Assembly: GCF_900765565.1 (NCBI RefSeq)
Contig: NZ_CAAFRZ010000188.1
Location: 1-7,438 of the forward strand
DNA from: an uncultured Dialister sp.
Lineage (GTDB): Bacteria > Bacillota > Negativicutes > Veillonellales > Dialisteraceae
DNA length: 7,438 nucleotides
Direction of reading: 5' to 3'
Shown: one piece after another, positions 1-7,191 of the stretch
Position numbering within the stretch: position 1 is the stretch's first letter
Layout: each line of letters opens with the position of its first letter
Notes under the pieces: generated by a model
The model's database searches: none
What the model was told of the DNA's origin: nothing
Seen by the model: the letters and a program-made list of their open reading frames with translations, nothing else
Position numbers and translations under genes: made by a program

Positions 1-60
1 AGCGAGCTATTTAAGGAGAGTTATGACGAAGCAGTGCATAAAAATCCTTATGAAATCTGA
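1..60 (+). CDS. possible C-terminal end of an upstream gene (partial)
   Basis: The first frame is open from the window edge to a TGA at 58-60 and reads SELFKESYDEAVHKNPYEI. This hydrophilic, acidic composition is typical of a protein tail. The start lies outside the window and I recognise no family. The neighbouring frame is also open (to the TAA at 71-73), but it gives a Cys- and basic-rich peptide that looks less natural. Nineteen codons are too few to prove coding. No terminator is visible between this stop and the next promoter. Confidence 0.35.
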   Translation, partial: SELFKESYDEAVHKNPYEI

Positions 61-97
61 CTCTGCGAATTAATCAGCGCTTCCCTAAAGCTTTCAC

Positions 98-126
98 TTG
101 AGAAATTTCCATGTTCCCTCTACAAT
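98..126 (+). promoter_or_regulatory. sigma-70-type promoter of the exported-protein operon
   Basis: A -35 box TTGAGA (98-103) and a -10 box TACAAT (121-126) are separated by exactly 17 bases, each with one mismatch to consensus. Transcription would start near 132-134, leaving a leader of about 30 bases before the ATG at 164. The surrounding sequence is A+T-rich compared with the genes. The -35 box contains an in-frame TTG that could be mistaken for the start codon of the first gene. Confidence 0.7.
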
Positions 127-163
127 AATAGAAAACGACGAAGGAATTTTTAAAGGAGAAATT

Positions 164-949
164 ATGCTGCACACACTGAAGTCTGTGGCCCTCTCCCTGC
201 TTCTGGCCTGCGGGGGAGCCGGCCTCGCCCAGGCGGATAACCTCGTGGTCCAGGGACTGGGGACCATTCCCCTGGGAAATCAGATCCACGTCACCGATGG
301 GAAGGACAATGAAATCGGCAAGGCCTTTGTGGCCGCGTCCCATCAGAAGAACTACGGGAAAACAGCGCGGGCTGCCATGTGGTCCATGCTTACCGTCCCG
401 CCGGGTATGGAAATGTATCCGGAAAAGGGGCCGTACCCCTATGATTCCATGCACCTGTACCAACTGAAGCTGGAAAATGTGAAAGGCATCTATACGGCGG
501 CGGTATTCGTATTCTCCGGCACTTCGGAAGATTTCTTCCATGAAGGAAATAAAAGGGCCGCTTCTTTCTGGAAGGATGCATTCCGGGAAGACGCCGGCCG
601 TCCTACGTCTCTCTTCGGTATGCCCAAGATAGGGACAGAAGAATTCCAGAAGATCATCGACGAAATACTGGAAGAACGGGGCGGCGATTCCCGGTCCGTC
701 ACCATGCTGACATTTGTCCCCTGGCACGCCTTCAAAAATGAAGATGGCACCTATCACTGGTCCCAGGAAGCGAAGGTCATTATTACCAATGAAAAGGGAT
801 TGTCCTTCCCTATGTGGATTTATACATCCCTTTACAAGGAGGGAGACCGGTACTACCTCATCGAAGTGAATGGAAGCCATGATGCGGCGGATGAACTGGA
901 AAATTCCCTGGTCTATGGGCTCTATCGCCTGGAAAGGAAGGCAACGTAA
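164..949 (+). CDS. exported protein of unknown function, first of a pair
   Basis: The gene encodes 261 residues. The ATG at 164 is chosen because AAAGGAG (152-158) sits five bases upstream and because the N-terminus then reads as a signal peptide: Lys6, a hydrophobic core at 8-15, and an AQA|D cleavage site after residue 24. LLAC at residues 13-16 could instead act as a lipobox with Cys16 as the lipidated residue, although the preceding hydrophobic stretch is short. The frame stays open upstream to a TTG at 98, but that codon is part of the promoter. The mature protein is soluble-looking, with no further membrane span, and is rich in Tyr, Phe and acidic residues. I recognise no domain. Residues 204-217 (KVIITNEKGLSFPM) resemble a segment of the next gene, suggesting distant paralogy. 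The stop codon overlaps the next start as TAATG, so the two genes are probably translationally coupled. Export to the cell envelope is inferred from the signal peptide only. Confidence 0.85.
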   Translation: MLHTLKSVALSLLLACGGAGLAQADNLVVQGLGTIPLGNQIHVTDGKDNEIGKAFVAASHQKNYGKTARAAMWSMLTVPPGMEMYPEKGPYPYDSMHLYQLKLENVKGIYTAAVFVFSGTSEDFFHEGNKRAASFWKDAFREDAGRPTSLFGMPKIGTEEFQKIIDEILEERGGDSRSVTMLTFVPWHAFKNEDGTYHWSQEAKVIITNEKGLSFPMWIYTSLYKEGDRYYLIEVNGSHDAADELENSLVYGLYRLERKAT

Positions 950-1683
950 TGAAAAAAATAACAGCCCTCCTGGCTGCCGCTGTTTTCCTTATGGGAGGCA
1001 GCGCCAATGCCTATGACCTGGCAGCGCTGACGGAAAAATCGCTGTCCAAAACCTATTCCTACCAGGCCATTCCCGGCACGGAAACCTTGAGCTTTGCGGG
1101 AGGCACTATTTCTTACAAAATGGGACAGCTGACGAAGCTCATGCCCCGGGTGAAGAAATTTTCCTCCGGTTATATCATCGAAGCCCAGCTGCCCCAAAGT
1201 GCGGCGGAAGCGATGAAACCCTTTTTCCGTCTGAATCCGGGGGAAGAACAGTGGGAGAAACTGATCAAGCTGAACCGGATCTTCATGGACCCGGACTCTT
1301 TCATGAGAAAGGATATGCAGAAGACCATGATGAGCCTGGCGGTGAATGCCATGGGCCCCCTGGCGGAAAAGAATGTGACCGTAGAAATTTCGGGGCTCGA
1401 ACCTTTCCGCCGGCTGTCGGCAGATGAGGCCTATGTCTTTACGGCGGGCGCTCATATTACCTTCAACGCCCAGGGCCTGATCCTCCCTATGTACAGCCGG
1501 GCCTATTTCTTCCCCAGCAGTGGGGGGAAGAACCTGGACGTACTCATGCTCTTTACCCCGGATGAAGGAAAGGGGCCCCTGGTCTACGCCATCGATGACC
1601 TGGCCAAGGAGGCGGCAAAGTCAGAACTCCTGGGCTCGGCGGGGTATAAGGACCTGGGTGAGCTTTTGGCCCGGAAAGAATGA
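949..1683 (+). CDS. exported protein of unknown function, second of a pair
   Basis: The gene encodes 244 residues. The N-terminus is a textbook signal peptide: Lys2-Lys3, a hydrophobic core at about 6-16, and an ANA|Y cleavage site after residue 21, leaving about 223 mature residues. The ATG shares one base with the upstream TAA, and a purine-rich site (AAGGAAGG) lies shortly before it inside the end of the first gene. Both features support coupled translation in one operon. The mature part has no other hydrophobic span and no motif I recognise. Residues 168-181 (AHITFNAQGLILPM) match the pattern ITxNxxGLxxPM only loosely at the start, but share Ile, Asn, Gly-Leu and Pro-Met with the first protein at the same relative place near the C-terminus. 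Both proteins continue there into a beta-strand-like aromatic stretch. The pair may therefore be diverged copies. Function unknown; a periplasmic or surface role is inference. Confidence 0.85.
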   Translation: MKKITALLAAAVFLMGGSANAYDLAALTEKSLSKTYSYQAIPGTETLSFAGGTISYKMGQLTKLMPRVKKFSSGYIIEAQLPQSAAEAMKPFFRLNPGEEQWEKLIKLNRIFMDPDSFMRKDMQKTMMSLAVNAMGPLAEKNVTVEISGLEPFRRLSADEAYVFTAGAHITFNAQGLILPMYSRAYFFPSSGGKNLDVLMLFTPDEGKGPLVYAIDDLAKEAAKSELLGSAGYKDLGELLARKE

Positions 1684-1687
1684 TTGA

Positions 1688-1718
1688 GAAAGAGGTATCC
1701 GTGAAGGATACCTCTTTT
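1688..1718 (+). terminator. intrinsic terminator of the exported-protein operon
   Basis: A perfect 12-base-pair stem, AAAGAGGTATCC (1689-1700) with GGATACCTCTTT (1706-1717), encloses the loop GTGAA. A G-T pair can extend it by one. It begins five bases after the stop codon and ends in a short T run (1715-1718). The T run is short, so efficiency is uncertain, but the stem is strong and well placed. Confidence 0.8.
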
Positions 1719-1720
1719 GA

Positions 1721-1914
1721 ATTGCCTGCTGACGGATAGAGTCACTGGCACGGGGCAGCTAACTTTTAGCTTCTAGCTGCTAGAAAAGCTGGTCCGCCTG
1801 CGGCGCTTCCCATCCGGTATTTCCGCCAGTCATTCGTGCCGTAGGCTGTAGAGCTTTCCTAGTTGCTAGCAGCTAGAAGCCCCATGCTGGTGACTCTATC
1901 CGTAAGCCTGCAAA
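1721..1914. repeat. imperfect inverted-repeat element of about 190 bases
   Basis: Two arms face each other. The outer arms, 1728-1749 and 1886-1907, match at 19 of 22 positions as reverse complements and share the core CGGATAGAGTCA. The inner arms, GCTTCTAGCTGCTAG (1769-1783) and its exact complement (1866-1880), are perfect over 15 bases. A further near match lies inside them (AGAAAAGCT at 1782-1790 against AGCTTTCCT at 1852-1860). The central 60 or so bases have no evident gene. Weak similarity of the arms continues outward to about 1721 and 1914. Arm copies recur at 1945-1973 and 7192-7226, so this is a dispersed family, possibly MITE-like or REP-like. It lies between a terminator and the purL promoter, so it may not be transcribed from the upstream operon. 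Confidence 0.75.
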
Positions 1915-1944
1915 TCCCGCCGCGAATCGGCCATTCGGCTCAAG

Positions 1945-1973
1945 GCCAGTGACTCTGTCCGCAAGCATGCAAA
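1945..1973. repeat. extra arm copy of the 1721 repeat
   Basis: This segment matches 1886-1914 as a direct repeat at 24 of 29 positions, including the GTGACTCT core followed by TCCG and AAGC, and TGCAAA at the end. It is 59 bases downstream of the arm it copies and has the same orientation. Between the two is a small imperfect palindrome (CGAAT at 1923-1927 against ATTCG at 1933-1937). Confidence 0.65.
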
Positions 1974-2030
1974 GCTGGGATAAACCGTTCCGTCTTGCCC
2001 CGTCTTCCTGTGGAGTCCCCCTCCGTTTTG

Positions 2031-2039
2031 TGGTAAGAT
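2031..2039 (+). promoter_or_regulatory. probable extended -10 promoter of purL
   Basis: TGGTAAGAT has the TGn extension directly before a TAAGAT -10 box (2034-2039). No good -35 box is seen at 16-18 bases upstream, which is acceptable for an extended -10 promoter. Transcription would start near 2046, giving a leader of about 70 bases. I see no PurBox and no purine-riboswitch core in the leader. The only structure is a small hairpin, CTGC-A-GGA (2074-2081) with TCC-C-GCAG (2086-2093), just before the ribosome binding site. Confidence 0.4.
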
Positions 2040-2114
2040 AAGTGTGTGTTATCGGGTTTTAACGGTATATGTACTGCAGGAGATTTCCCGCAGCTAGGGG
2101 AAGGAGTGTTGAAC

Positions 2115-5100
2115 TTGTCTGATATCAGACGCTTATATGTAAGAAAGAAAGAAGGGTTCCGCCAGGGAGAGGAAAGCCTTACGGCCCAGCTGAAAGAAAT
2201 CCTGGGGGACAGGATTTCCGATTCCGCCATTTACCACCGCTATGATGTGGACGGGCTCACCGATGGGGACTACGAAAAGGCAGTGGCCACGGTCTTCTCG
2301 GAACCACCGGTAGACGATACCCAGACAGAGCTCCCCAAGGGTGACCTGGTGATGGGAGTGGAATTCCTTCCCGGCCAGTATGACCAGAGAGCGGACTCCG
2401 CAGAACAGTGCCTGGCTATCGTGACCGGAAAAGACGGTGCCCGGGTACGGTGCGCCCTGGTGTATGTATTCAACGGACACTTCGTAGAAGGGGACCGGGA
2501 GAAAATCCTGAAGTTCCTGGTGAACCCCGTGGAATCCAGGGAAGCCAGCCTCCTTCCGGCGGAAACACTGGATCTTCCTATCGATGAACCGAAGCCGGTT
2601 CCGGTGATCAGGGGACTCCGGGATCTGGATGATGCTGGCATTGACGGCCTCATCGCATCCATGGGCCTGGCCATGAGCCATGAGGACCTGGCCATGATCC
2701 GGGACTACTTCCGGGACGAAGAAAAACGGGACCCCACGGAAACGGAAATCCGGGTCCTCGATACCTACTGGTCTGACCACTGCCGGCACACCACATTCTC
2801 CACGAAACTCACGGATATTGATGTGGAAGACGGCACCTACAGCGCTCCTATTTCCAAAGCCCTCAAGGAATATGAAGACACCCGTATCCATATTTACGGA
2901 AAAGACACCACCCGTCCCGTGACCCTCATGGATATGGCCACGGCGGCGGTGAAGGCCCTCCGGAAGGAAGGAAAGCTTTCCAACCTGGATGCTTCGGAAG
3001 AAGTAAATGCCTGCACCATTAAAGTAAAAATCGATACGATCAATGGCACGGAAGACTGGCTCCTGCTCTTCAAGAATGAAACCCACAACCATCCGACGGA
3101 AATCGAACCGTTCGGCGGGGCAGCCACCTGCCTGGGCGGCTGCATCCGGGATCCCCTGTCCGGCCGTTCCTATGTATACCAGGCCATGCGTGTCACCGGC
3201 AGCGGTGACCCCCGTACGCCGCTCTCCGAGACCCTCCCGGGTAAACTGCCCCAGCGGAAGATTACCGTGGAAGCGGCCAAAGGGTACAGCTCCTACGGCA
3301 ACCAGATCGGCCTGGCCACGGGGGAAGTAAAGGAATATTACCATCCCGGCTTTATCGCAAAGCGTATGGAAATCGGCGCCGTGGTGGCAGCGGCTCCGGA
3401 GGACCATGTCATCCGTCTCACCCCCCAGCCCGGGGATGTGGTGATCCTCGTTGGCGGCCGCACCGGCCGTGACGGCATGGGCGGCGCTACGGGATCCTCG
3501 AAGGAACTGAATACGGAATCCATCGAGACCTGCGGTGCGGAAGTGCAGAAGGGCAATCCTCTGACGGAAAGAAAAATCCAGTGCCTCTTCCGCCGGGGCG
3601 AAGTGACCCGCCTCATCAAACGGTGCAATGATTTCGGTGCCGGCGGCGTTTCCGTGGCGGTGGGAGAACTGACTGACGGACTGGATATCAACCTGGATAA
3701 GGTACCGAAGAAATATGAAGGCCTTGACGGCACGGAACTGGCCATTTCCGAATCCCAGGAACGGATGGCGGTCGTGGTGAAGAGAGAAGATGCGGACCAG
3801 TTCATTAAGTACGCCGCCGAAGAAAACCTGGAAGCCACGGTGATTGCGGACGTGACGGACACGAAACGGCTCGTCATGAAGTGGAGAGGCACCCCCATTG
3901 TAGATATTTCCCGGGCCTTCCTCGATACGAACGGCGCCCAGCAGGTGAAGAGCGCCCACATTGCAAAGCCTGACGAAAAGGGATATTTCCATCCCACCGA
4001 GCCTTCCTCCATCCGGGATACCTGGCTTTCTGCCATGGGAGACCTCAATAACTGCTCCCAGCAGGGGCTCTCGGAACGGTTTGACTCCACCGTCGGCGCC
4101 GGCACGGTGCTCATGCCCTTTGGCGGCAAGTACCAGAAGACCCCAACCGACGGCATGGTGGCGAAGTTCCCCGTACGGAAAGGGGAAACCGACAGCGCCA
4201 GCTTCATGGCCCACGGCTTTGACCCGGACCTTGCCACCTGGAGTCCTTTCCACGGCGCGGTGTATGCGGTGCTCCTCTCTGTGACCCGCCTCGTTTCCAT
4301 GGGGGCAGACTGGAGAAAGGCATACCTCACGCTGCAGGAATATTTCGAAAAACTGACAGACAAGACAAGCTGGGGCAAGCCGGCCGCCGCCCTCCTCGGC
4401 GCTTTCCACATGCAGGAAGCCCTGGGCCTTGGTGCCATCGGCGGCAAGGATTCCATGAGCGGTACTTTCAATGACATCCATGTGCCGCCGACGCTGGTGT
4501 CCTTCGCCATTGCCCCCGGCAAGGCTTCAGAAGCGGTGAGCCAGGAACTGAAAAAAGCAGGGGATGCGCTGGTGCTCTTCGGTATGCCGAAGGACAAGGA
4601 AGGCATGCCGAATATCGATGTATTCAAGGCCCATGCCGACTTCCTCTATAACGAAGTGAAGGCAGGCCACATTGCAGCCATGAAGGCCGTAGGCCATGGC
4701 GGCGTGGCGGTGACCGCAGCGAAGATGGCCTTCGGCAACGGCCTGGGCATCCATTTCACGGACAACCTGCCGCTTAAGAAATTCTTCAGCAATTTCTACG
4801 GCGCCATCATCGTGGAAACGACACCGGAGCTGGCGGCTGAATTTACAAAGCAGTCCCATACAAAGCTCCTGGGCACCGTAGGTGGAGATACCATGGAAGC
4901 CTATGGAGAAAAGGTATCGCTGGCGGACCTCCTTTCTGCCTATGAAAAACCGCTGGATCCCATTTTCCCGCGGCGGGCAAAGAGCATCGAAAAAGAGAAC
5001 CCGGTGCTCCCGGAATCGAGTCCGATCCCCCAGTTCTACGTGCATACCAATATTACGAGACCCCGGGTATTCATCCCCACCATGCCCGGCAACAACTGCG

Positions 5101-5858
5101 AAGTGGACAGCGCCAGGGCCTTTGAACGGGCCGGTGCCGTGGCGGATATCTTCATTTTCCGGAACCGGGATTCCGAAGAGCTGAAGAACTCCGTAGAAGA
5201 AATGGCAGAGCGCATCCGCCATGCCCAGATCGTCATGTTCCCCGGCGGCTTCTCTGCGGGTGATGAACCGGACGGCAGCGGCAAGTTCATTGCCGCCGTA
5301 TTCCGGAATGAAAAGCTGAAGGAAGCCATGGACAAGCTGCTTCACGAACGGGACGGCCTGGCCCTGGGCATCTGCAACGGCTTCCAGGCCCTTATCAAAC
5401 TGGGTCTTGTGCCCTATGGTGAATTCAAGCCCCTTACCAGTGATGCGCCGACTTTGACATTCAATACCATCGGCCGCCACCTGTCCCGGTTCGTGACCAC
5501 GAAAGTGGTATCCACCAAGTCCCCCTGGCTCTCCCTGTGCAAGCCCGGCGACCTCTACAGTATCGCCATCAGCCACGGTGAAGGTCGGTTCATCGCGTCC
5601 GATGAACAGGTAAAGGCCCTGGCAGCGAACGGCCAGATCGCCACCCAGTACACGGACTTCGATGGCAACCCCACCTACGACAGCCGGTTCAATCCGAACG
5701 GTTCCTCCTGGGCGGTGGAAGGCATCACGAGCCCCGATGGCAGGGTTCTCGGCAAGATGGGCCATACCGAACGGCGGGGTGACAATATCGCCAAGAATAT
5801 TTCCGGAAATAAATACCAGCCTCTCTTCGAAGCAGGGGTGAAGTATTTCCGGGGTTAA
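2115..5858 (+). CDS. purL: phosphoribosylformylglycinamidine synthase, single-chain
   Basis: This cytosolic enzyme makes FGAM from FGAR, glutamine and ATP, the fourth step of purine synthesis. It is 1247 residues long from TTG2115, which has AAGGAG (2101-2106) eight bases upstream and gives MSDIRRLYV, a usual N-terminus for this clade. The open frame reaches a GTG at 2046, but those 23 codons lack a suitable binding site and overlap the expected transcript start. Visible motifs in order: YWSDHCRH (218-225), NETHNHP (321-327) and GGRTGRDGMGGA (447-458) in the first synthase half; DFGAGG (506-511); GGKDSMSG (776-783) in the second half. The C-terminal glutaminase (from about 985) has the nucleophile Cys1087 in GICNGFQ and His1217/Glu1219 in GHTERR, completing a Cys-His-Glu triad. 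The fused glutaminase removes the need for separate PurQ and PurS. Length and motif style fit the shorter clostridial/Bacteroides single-chain form rather than the roughly 1300-residue proteobacterial one. No other pur gene adjoins it, so it looks monocistronic here. No frameshift or lost active-site residue is seen. Confidence 0.97.
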   Translation: MSDIRRLYVRKKEGFRQGEESLTAQLKEILGDRISDSAIYHRYDVDGLTDGDYEKAVATVFSEPPVDDTQTELPKGDLVMGVEFLPGQYDQRADSAEQCLAIVTGKDGARVRCALVYVFNGHFVEGDREKILKFLVNPVESREASLLPAETLDLPIDEPKPVPVIRGLRDLDDAGIDGLIASMGLAMSHEDLAMIRDYFRDEEKRDPTETEIRVLDTYWSDHCRHTTFSTKLTDIDVEDGTYSAPISKALKEYEDTRIHIYGKDTTRPVTLMDMATAAVKALRKEGKLSNLDASEEVNACTIKVKIDTINGTEDWLLLFKNETHNHPTEIEPFGGAATCLGGCIRDPLSGRSYVYQAMRVTGSGDPRTPLSETLPGKLPQRKITVEAAKGYSSYGNQIGLATGEVKEYYHPGFIAKRMEIGAVVAAAPEDHVIRLTPQPGDVVILVGGRTGRDGMGGATGSSKELNTESIETCGAEVQKGNPLTERKIQCLFRRGEVTRLIKRCNDFGAGGVSVAVGELTDGLDINLDKVPKKYEGLDGTELAISESQERMAVVVKREDADQFIKYAAEENLEATVIADVTDTKRLVMKWRGTPIVDISRAFLDTNGAQQVKSAHIAKPDEKGYFHPTEPSSIRDTWLSAMGDLNNCSQQGLSERFDSTVGAGTVLMPFGGKYQKTPTDGMVAKFPVRKGETDSASFMAHGFDPDLATWSPFHGAVYAVLLSVTRLVSMGADWRKAYLTLQEYFEKLTDKTSWGKPAAALLGAFHMQEALGLGAIGGKDSMSGTFNDIHVPPTLVSFAIAPGKASEAVSQELKKAGDALVLFGMPKDKEGMPNIDVFKAHADFLYNEVKAGHIAAMKAVGHGGVAVTAAKMAFGNGLGIHFTDNLPLKKFFSNFYGAIIVETTPELAAEFTKQSHTKLLGTVGGDTMEAYGEKVSLADLLSAYEKPLDPIFPRRAKSIEKENPVLPESSPIPQFYVHTNITRPRVFIPTMPGNNCEVDSARAFERAGAVADIFIFRNRDSEELKNSVEEMAERIRHAQIVMFPGGFSAGDEPDGSGKFIAAVFRNEKLKEAMDKLLHERDGLALGICNGFQALIKLGLVPYGEFKPLTSDAPTLTFNTIGRHLSRFVTTKVVSTKSPWLSLCKPGDLYSIAISHGEGRFIASDEQVKALAANGQIATQYTDFDGNPTYDSRFNPNGSSWAVEGITSPDGRVLGKMGHTERRGDNIAKNISGNKYQPLFEAGVKYFRG

Positions 5859-5864
5859 CTGAAC

Positions 5865-5900
5865 AAAAAAACGTGCAGGCTTTGTCTTGCACGTTTTTTG
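5865..5900 (+). terminator. intrinsic terminator of purL
   Basis: AAAAAACGTGCA (5866-5877) pairs perfectly with TGCACGTTTTTT (5888-5899) around a ten-base loop, starting a few bases after the purL stop. The T tract follows the G+C part directly. The A tract on the other side would give a T tract on the opposite strand, so the structure could work in both directions, although no minus-strand gene is seen nearby. Confidence 0.9.
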
Positions 5901-5909
5901 ATTTGATGG

Positions 5910-6246
5910 TGCCGGAGCAGTGGGCGAGGGCCCAAACGGGGTGTATGGTTCATAAGGGTTGTGGGTGAACTTCGCTTCGCTTGTTCACCGGGTTGTGGCT
6001 TCAACGTCGCTACGTTCGTTGAAGCGGAGGCTGTTGGTGGAACAGCGGCTTCGCCGCTATCGGATAGCCTCCTTCCTTGGAAGGCGCGGTGTCCTGCAGA
6101 GGCCCAGCGGTGGCGCCGAAGGCGACGGAGGTTAGCTTTAGGAAGCGCCGCAGGCTGGTTTACCTTATGCCTCCGGCGCGAAGCGCCCACAGACCTTACG
6201 CCCATCCACCTGGGGAGCCGCAGCCCGGCGAAGCCCAATAATCCCA
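5910..6246. other. hairpin-rich non-coding spacer
   Basis: No credible gene lies here. Frames open on each strand (104 codons from 5961 on +, 130 codons ending at 5855 on -) give Arg/Pro/Ala-rich sequences with no ribosome binding site. The stretch is packed with inverted repeats: GGTGAAC 5964-5970 with 5983-5989; GCTTCAACG 5998-6006 with 6017-6025, perfect over nine; GGAGGCT 6026-6032 with 6066-6072, enclosing AGCGGC-TTC-GCCGCT (6044-6058); CCTTCC-TT-GGAAGG (6071-6084); CGCC-GAA-GGCG (6114-6124); GGCGC-GAA-GCGCC (6175-6187). It may be a clustered palindromic repeat, or a structured RNA. It matches none of tmRNA, RNase P, 6S or SRP RNA by eye. Confidence 0.6.
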
Positions 6247-6276
6247 TAGACCGATTCGGCCTGTCCGCGGTATAAT
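6247..6276 (+). promoter_or_regulatory. promoter of the YihY-family gene
   Basis: A perfect -10 box TATAAT (6271-6276) lies 18 bases after a weaker -35 candidate TAGACC (6247-6252, four of six to consensus). The start of transcription would be near 6283, giving a leader of about 30 bases that contains the ribosome binding site AAGGAGGTG (6300-6308). Confidence 0.65.
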
Positions 6277-6312
6277 AAGGTAGTTTTAATTCACCAGGAA
6301 AGGAGGTGCCCC

Positions 6313-7173
6313 TTGGACCCGAAACCTACAGACAGCAGCGGAATTTTCTTCATCAAACGGCTGGTGCAGCGGTTTAATGATGACAACGTGACAGCCCTGG
6401 CGGCGGAAACGACGTACTACTTCATCCTGGGGCTCATTCCTTTCCTCATCTTCCTGGTGAACGGCATGCTCTTCTTTGCGGCTCCCCAGATTCATATTAT
6501 CCTGAACCTTCTGTCCTACCTCCCCGACGACGTGGCGGTGGCCATGGAGGCCAATATCCTCCGTATCATCCGGGCAAGAAGCTCCATATGGCTCTTCGTC
6601 GGTCTTGCGGGTGCCCTGTGGACGTCATCCCAGGGGGTGGATACGCTGATCCGGTCCATGGATATTTCCTTCTTCGGCGACAGGAACAAGCAGTCCTATG
6701 TGAAAGTCAATGCCAAGTCCATCGTCTTTACCCTGTTCATTTCCTTTGCCATGATCCTTTCCCTGGGGCTCATCGTCTTTGGCAACGCTGTGGTTTATGC
6801 CATTGCCTACTATTTCCATGTGCCCGAGATCTTCCTGAAGCTCTGGACCCTGGTGAAATTCAGCATCCCCTTCGCCATCATTGCCTTTTCCCTGGCCGCC
6901 TTCTATGAATACGCCCCCGCAAAGCAGCGGTCGGAGTGGAAGCGGGTCATTACGGCGGCGTTCCTGGTGACCTCCATCTGGATTGCCCTCACCGCGGCTT
7001 ACGGATTTTATATCCTCCATGTTTCTTCCATGGGCCTCACCTATGGTTCCCTGATCGGCCTGGTTGTCCTCTTCATCTGGTTCCACCTGGCCGCCATCGT
7101 CATCATTTCCGGCGGCGAATTCATCGCGGTGTGGGATGAGACGGTGAGGAGGAAATTGGAGAGGGAAGAGTAA
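6313..7173 (+). CDS. yihY: YihY/BrkB-family inner-membrane protein
   Basis: The gene encodes 286 residues, the usual length for the family. Translation starts at TTG6313, six bases after a near-perfect GGAGG (6302-6306); no better ATG lies near, and the family's conserved N-terminal region begins soon after. Six hydrophobic segments are visible at about 34-56, 93-112, 137-163, 175-200, 210-235 and 240-270, with a basic/acidic tail (RRKLEREE) that should be cytosolic. Family hallmarks include the NVTALAAETTYYFILGLIPF stretch (from about residue 25), the LWTSSQGVDTLIRSMD segment after the second helix, and GLTYGSLIGLVVLFIWFH before the last helix. Members were once called ribonuclease BN, an assignment since dropped; the present role is unsettled, with transport or envelope functions proposed. 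It has its own promoter, and no clear terminator follows before the repeat at 7192. No damage is seen. Confidence 0.88.
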   Translation: MDPKPTDSSGIFFIKRLVQRFNDDNVTALAAETTYYFILGLIPFLIFLVNGMLFFAAPQIHIILNLLSYLPDDVAVAMEANILRIIRARSSIWLFVGLAGALWTSSQGVDTLIRSMDISFFGDRNKQSYVKVNAKSIVFTLFISFAMILSLGLIVFGNAVVYAIAYYFHVPEIFLKLWTLVKFSIPFAIIAFSLAAFYEYAPAKQRSEWKRVITAAFLVTSIWIALTAAYGFYILHVSSMGLTYGSLIGLVVLFIWFHLAAIVIISGGEFIAVWDETVRRKLEREE

Positions 7174-7191
7174 ATTCCCATCGGTCAGCGT

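Noticed and set aside
23..73. Sixteen-codon ORF (ATG23) with a GGAG-like site, as a leader peptide
   Set aside because: Spacing from the site to the ATG is short, the peptide is unremarkable, no attenuator follows, and the frame 1-60 looks more protein-like.
98..163. TTG at 98 as start of the first exported protein
   Set aside because: It coincides with the -35 box, lacks a binding site, and would put 22 polar residues before a good signal peptide that has its own ATG and ribosome binding site.
1721..1973. CRISPR array
   Set aside because: Repeat copies are unevenly spaced, in opposite orientations and diverged, with no regular spacers and no cas genes in the window.
2040..2114. Purine riboswitch or PurR operator in the purL leader
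   Set aside because: Neither the conserved purine-aptamer core nor a PurBox-like CGAA motif is present, and the leader is too short for an aptamer plus a terminator.
2133..4481. Long minus-strand open frame (782 codons) opposite purL, with others at 3338-4627 and 4527-5765
   Set aside because: They lie wholly within the unmistakable purL gene, their translations are His/Gly/Arg/Phe-rich with no family resemblance, and no ribosome binding site precedes them. Long antisense frames are expected opposite a G+C-rich gene with strong codon bias.
5961..6275. 104-codon plus-strand frame in the spacer, and the 130-codon minus-strand frame at 5855-6247
   Set aside because: Arg/Pro/Ala-rich low-complexity translations laid over hairpins, with no binding site; the minus-strand frame also runs into the purL terminator.
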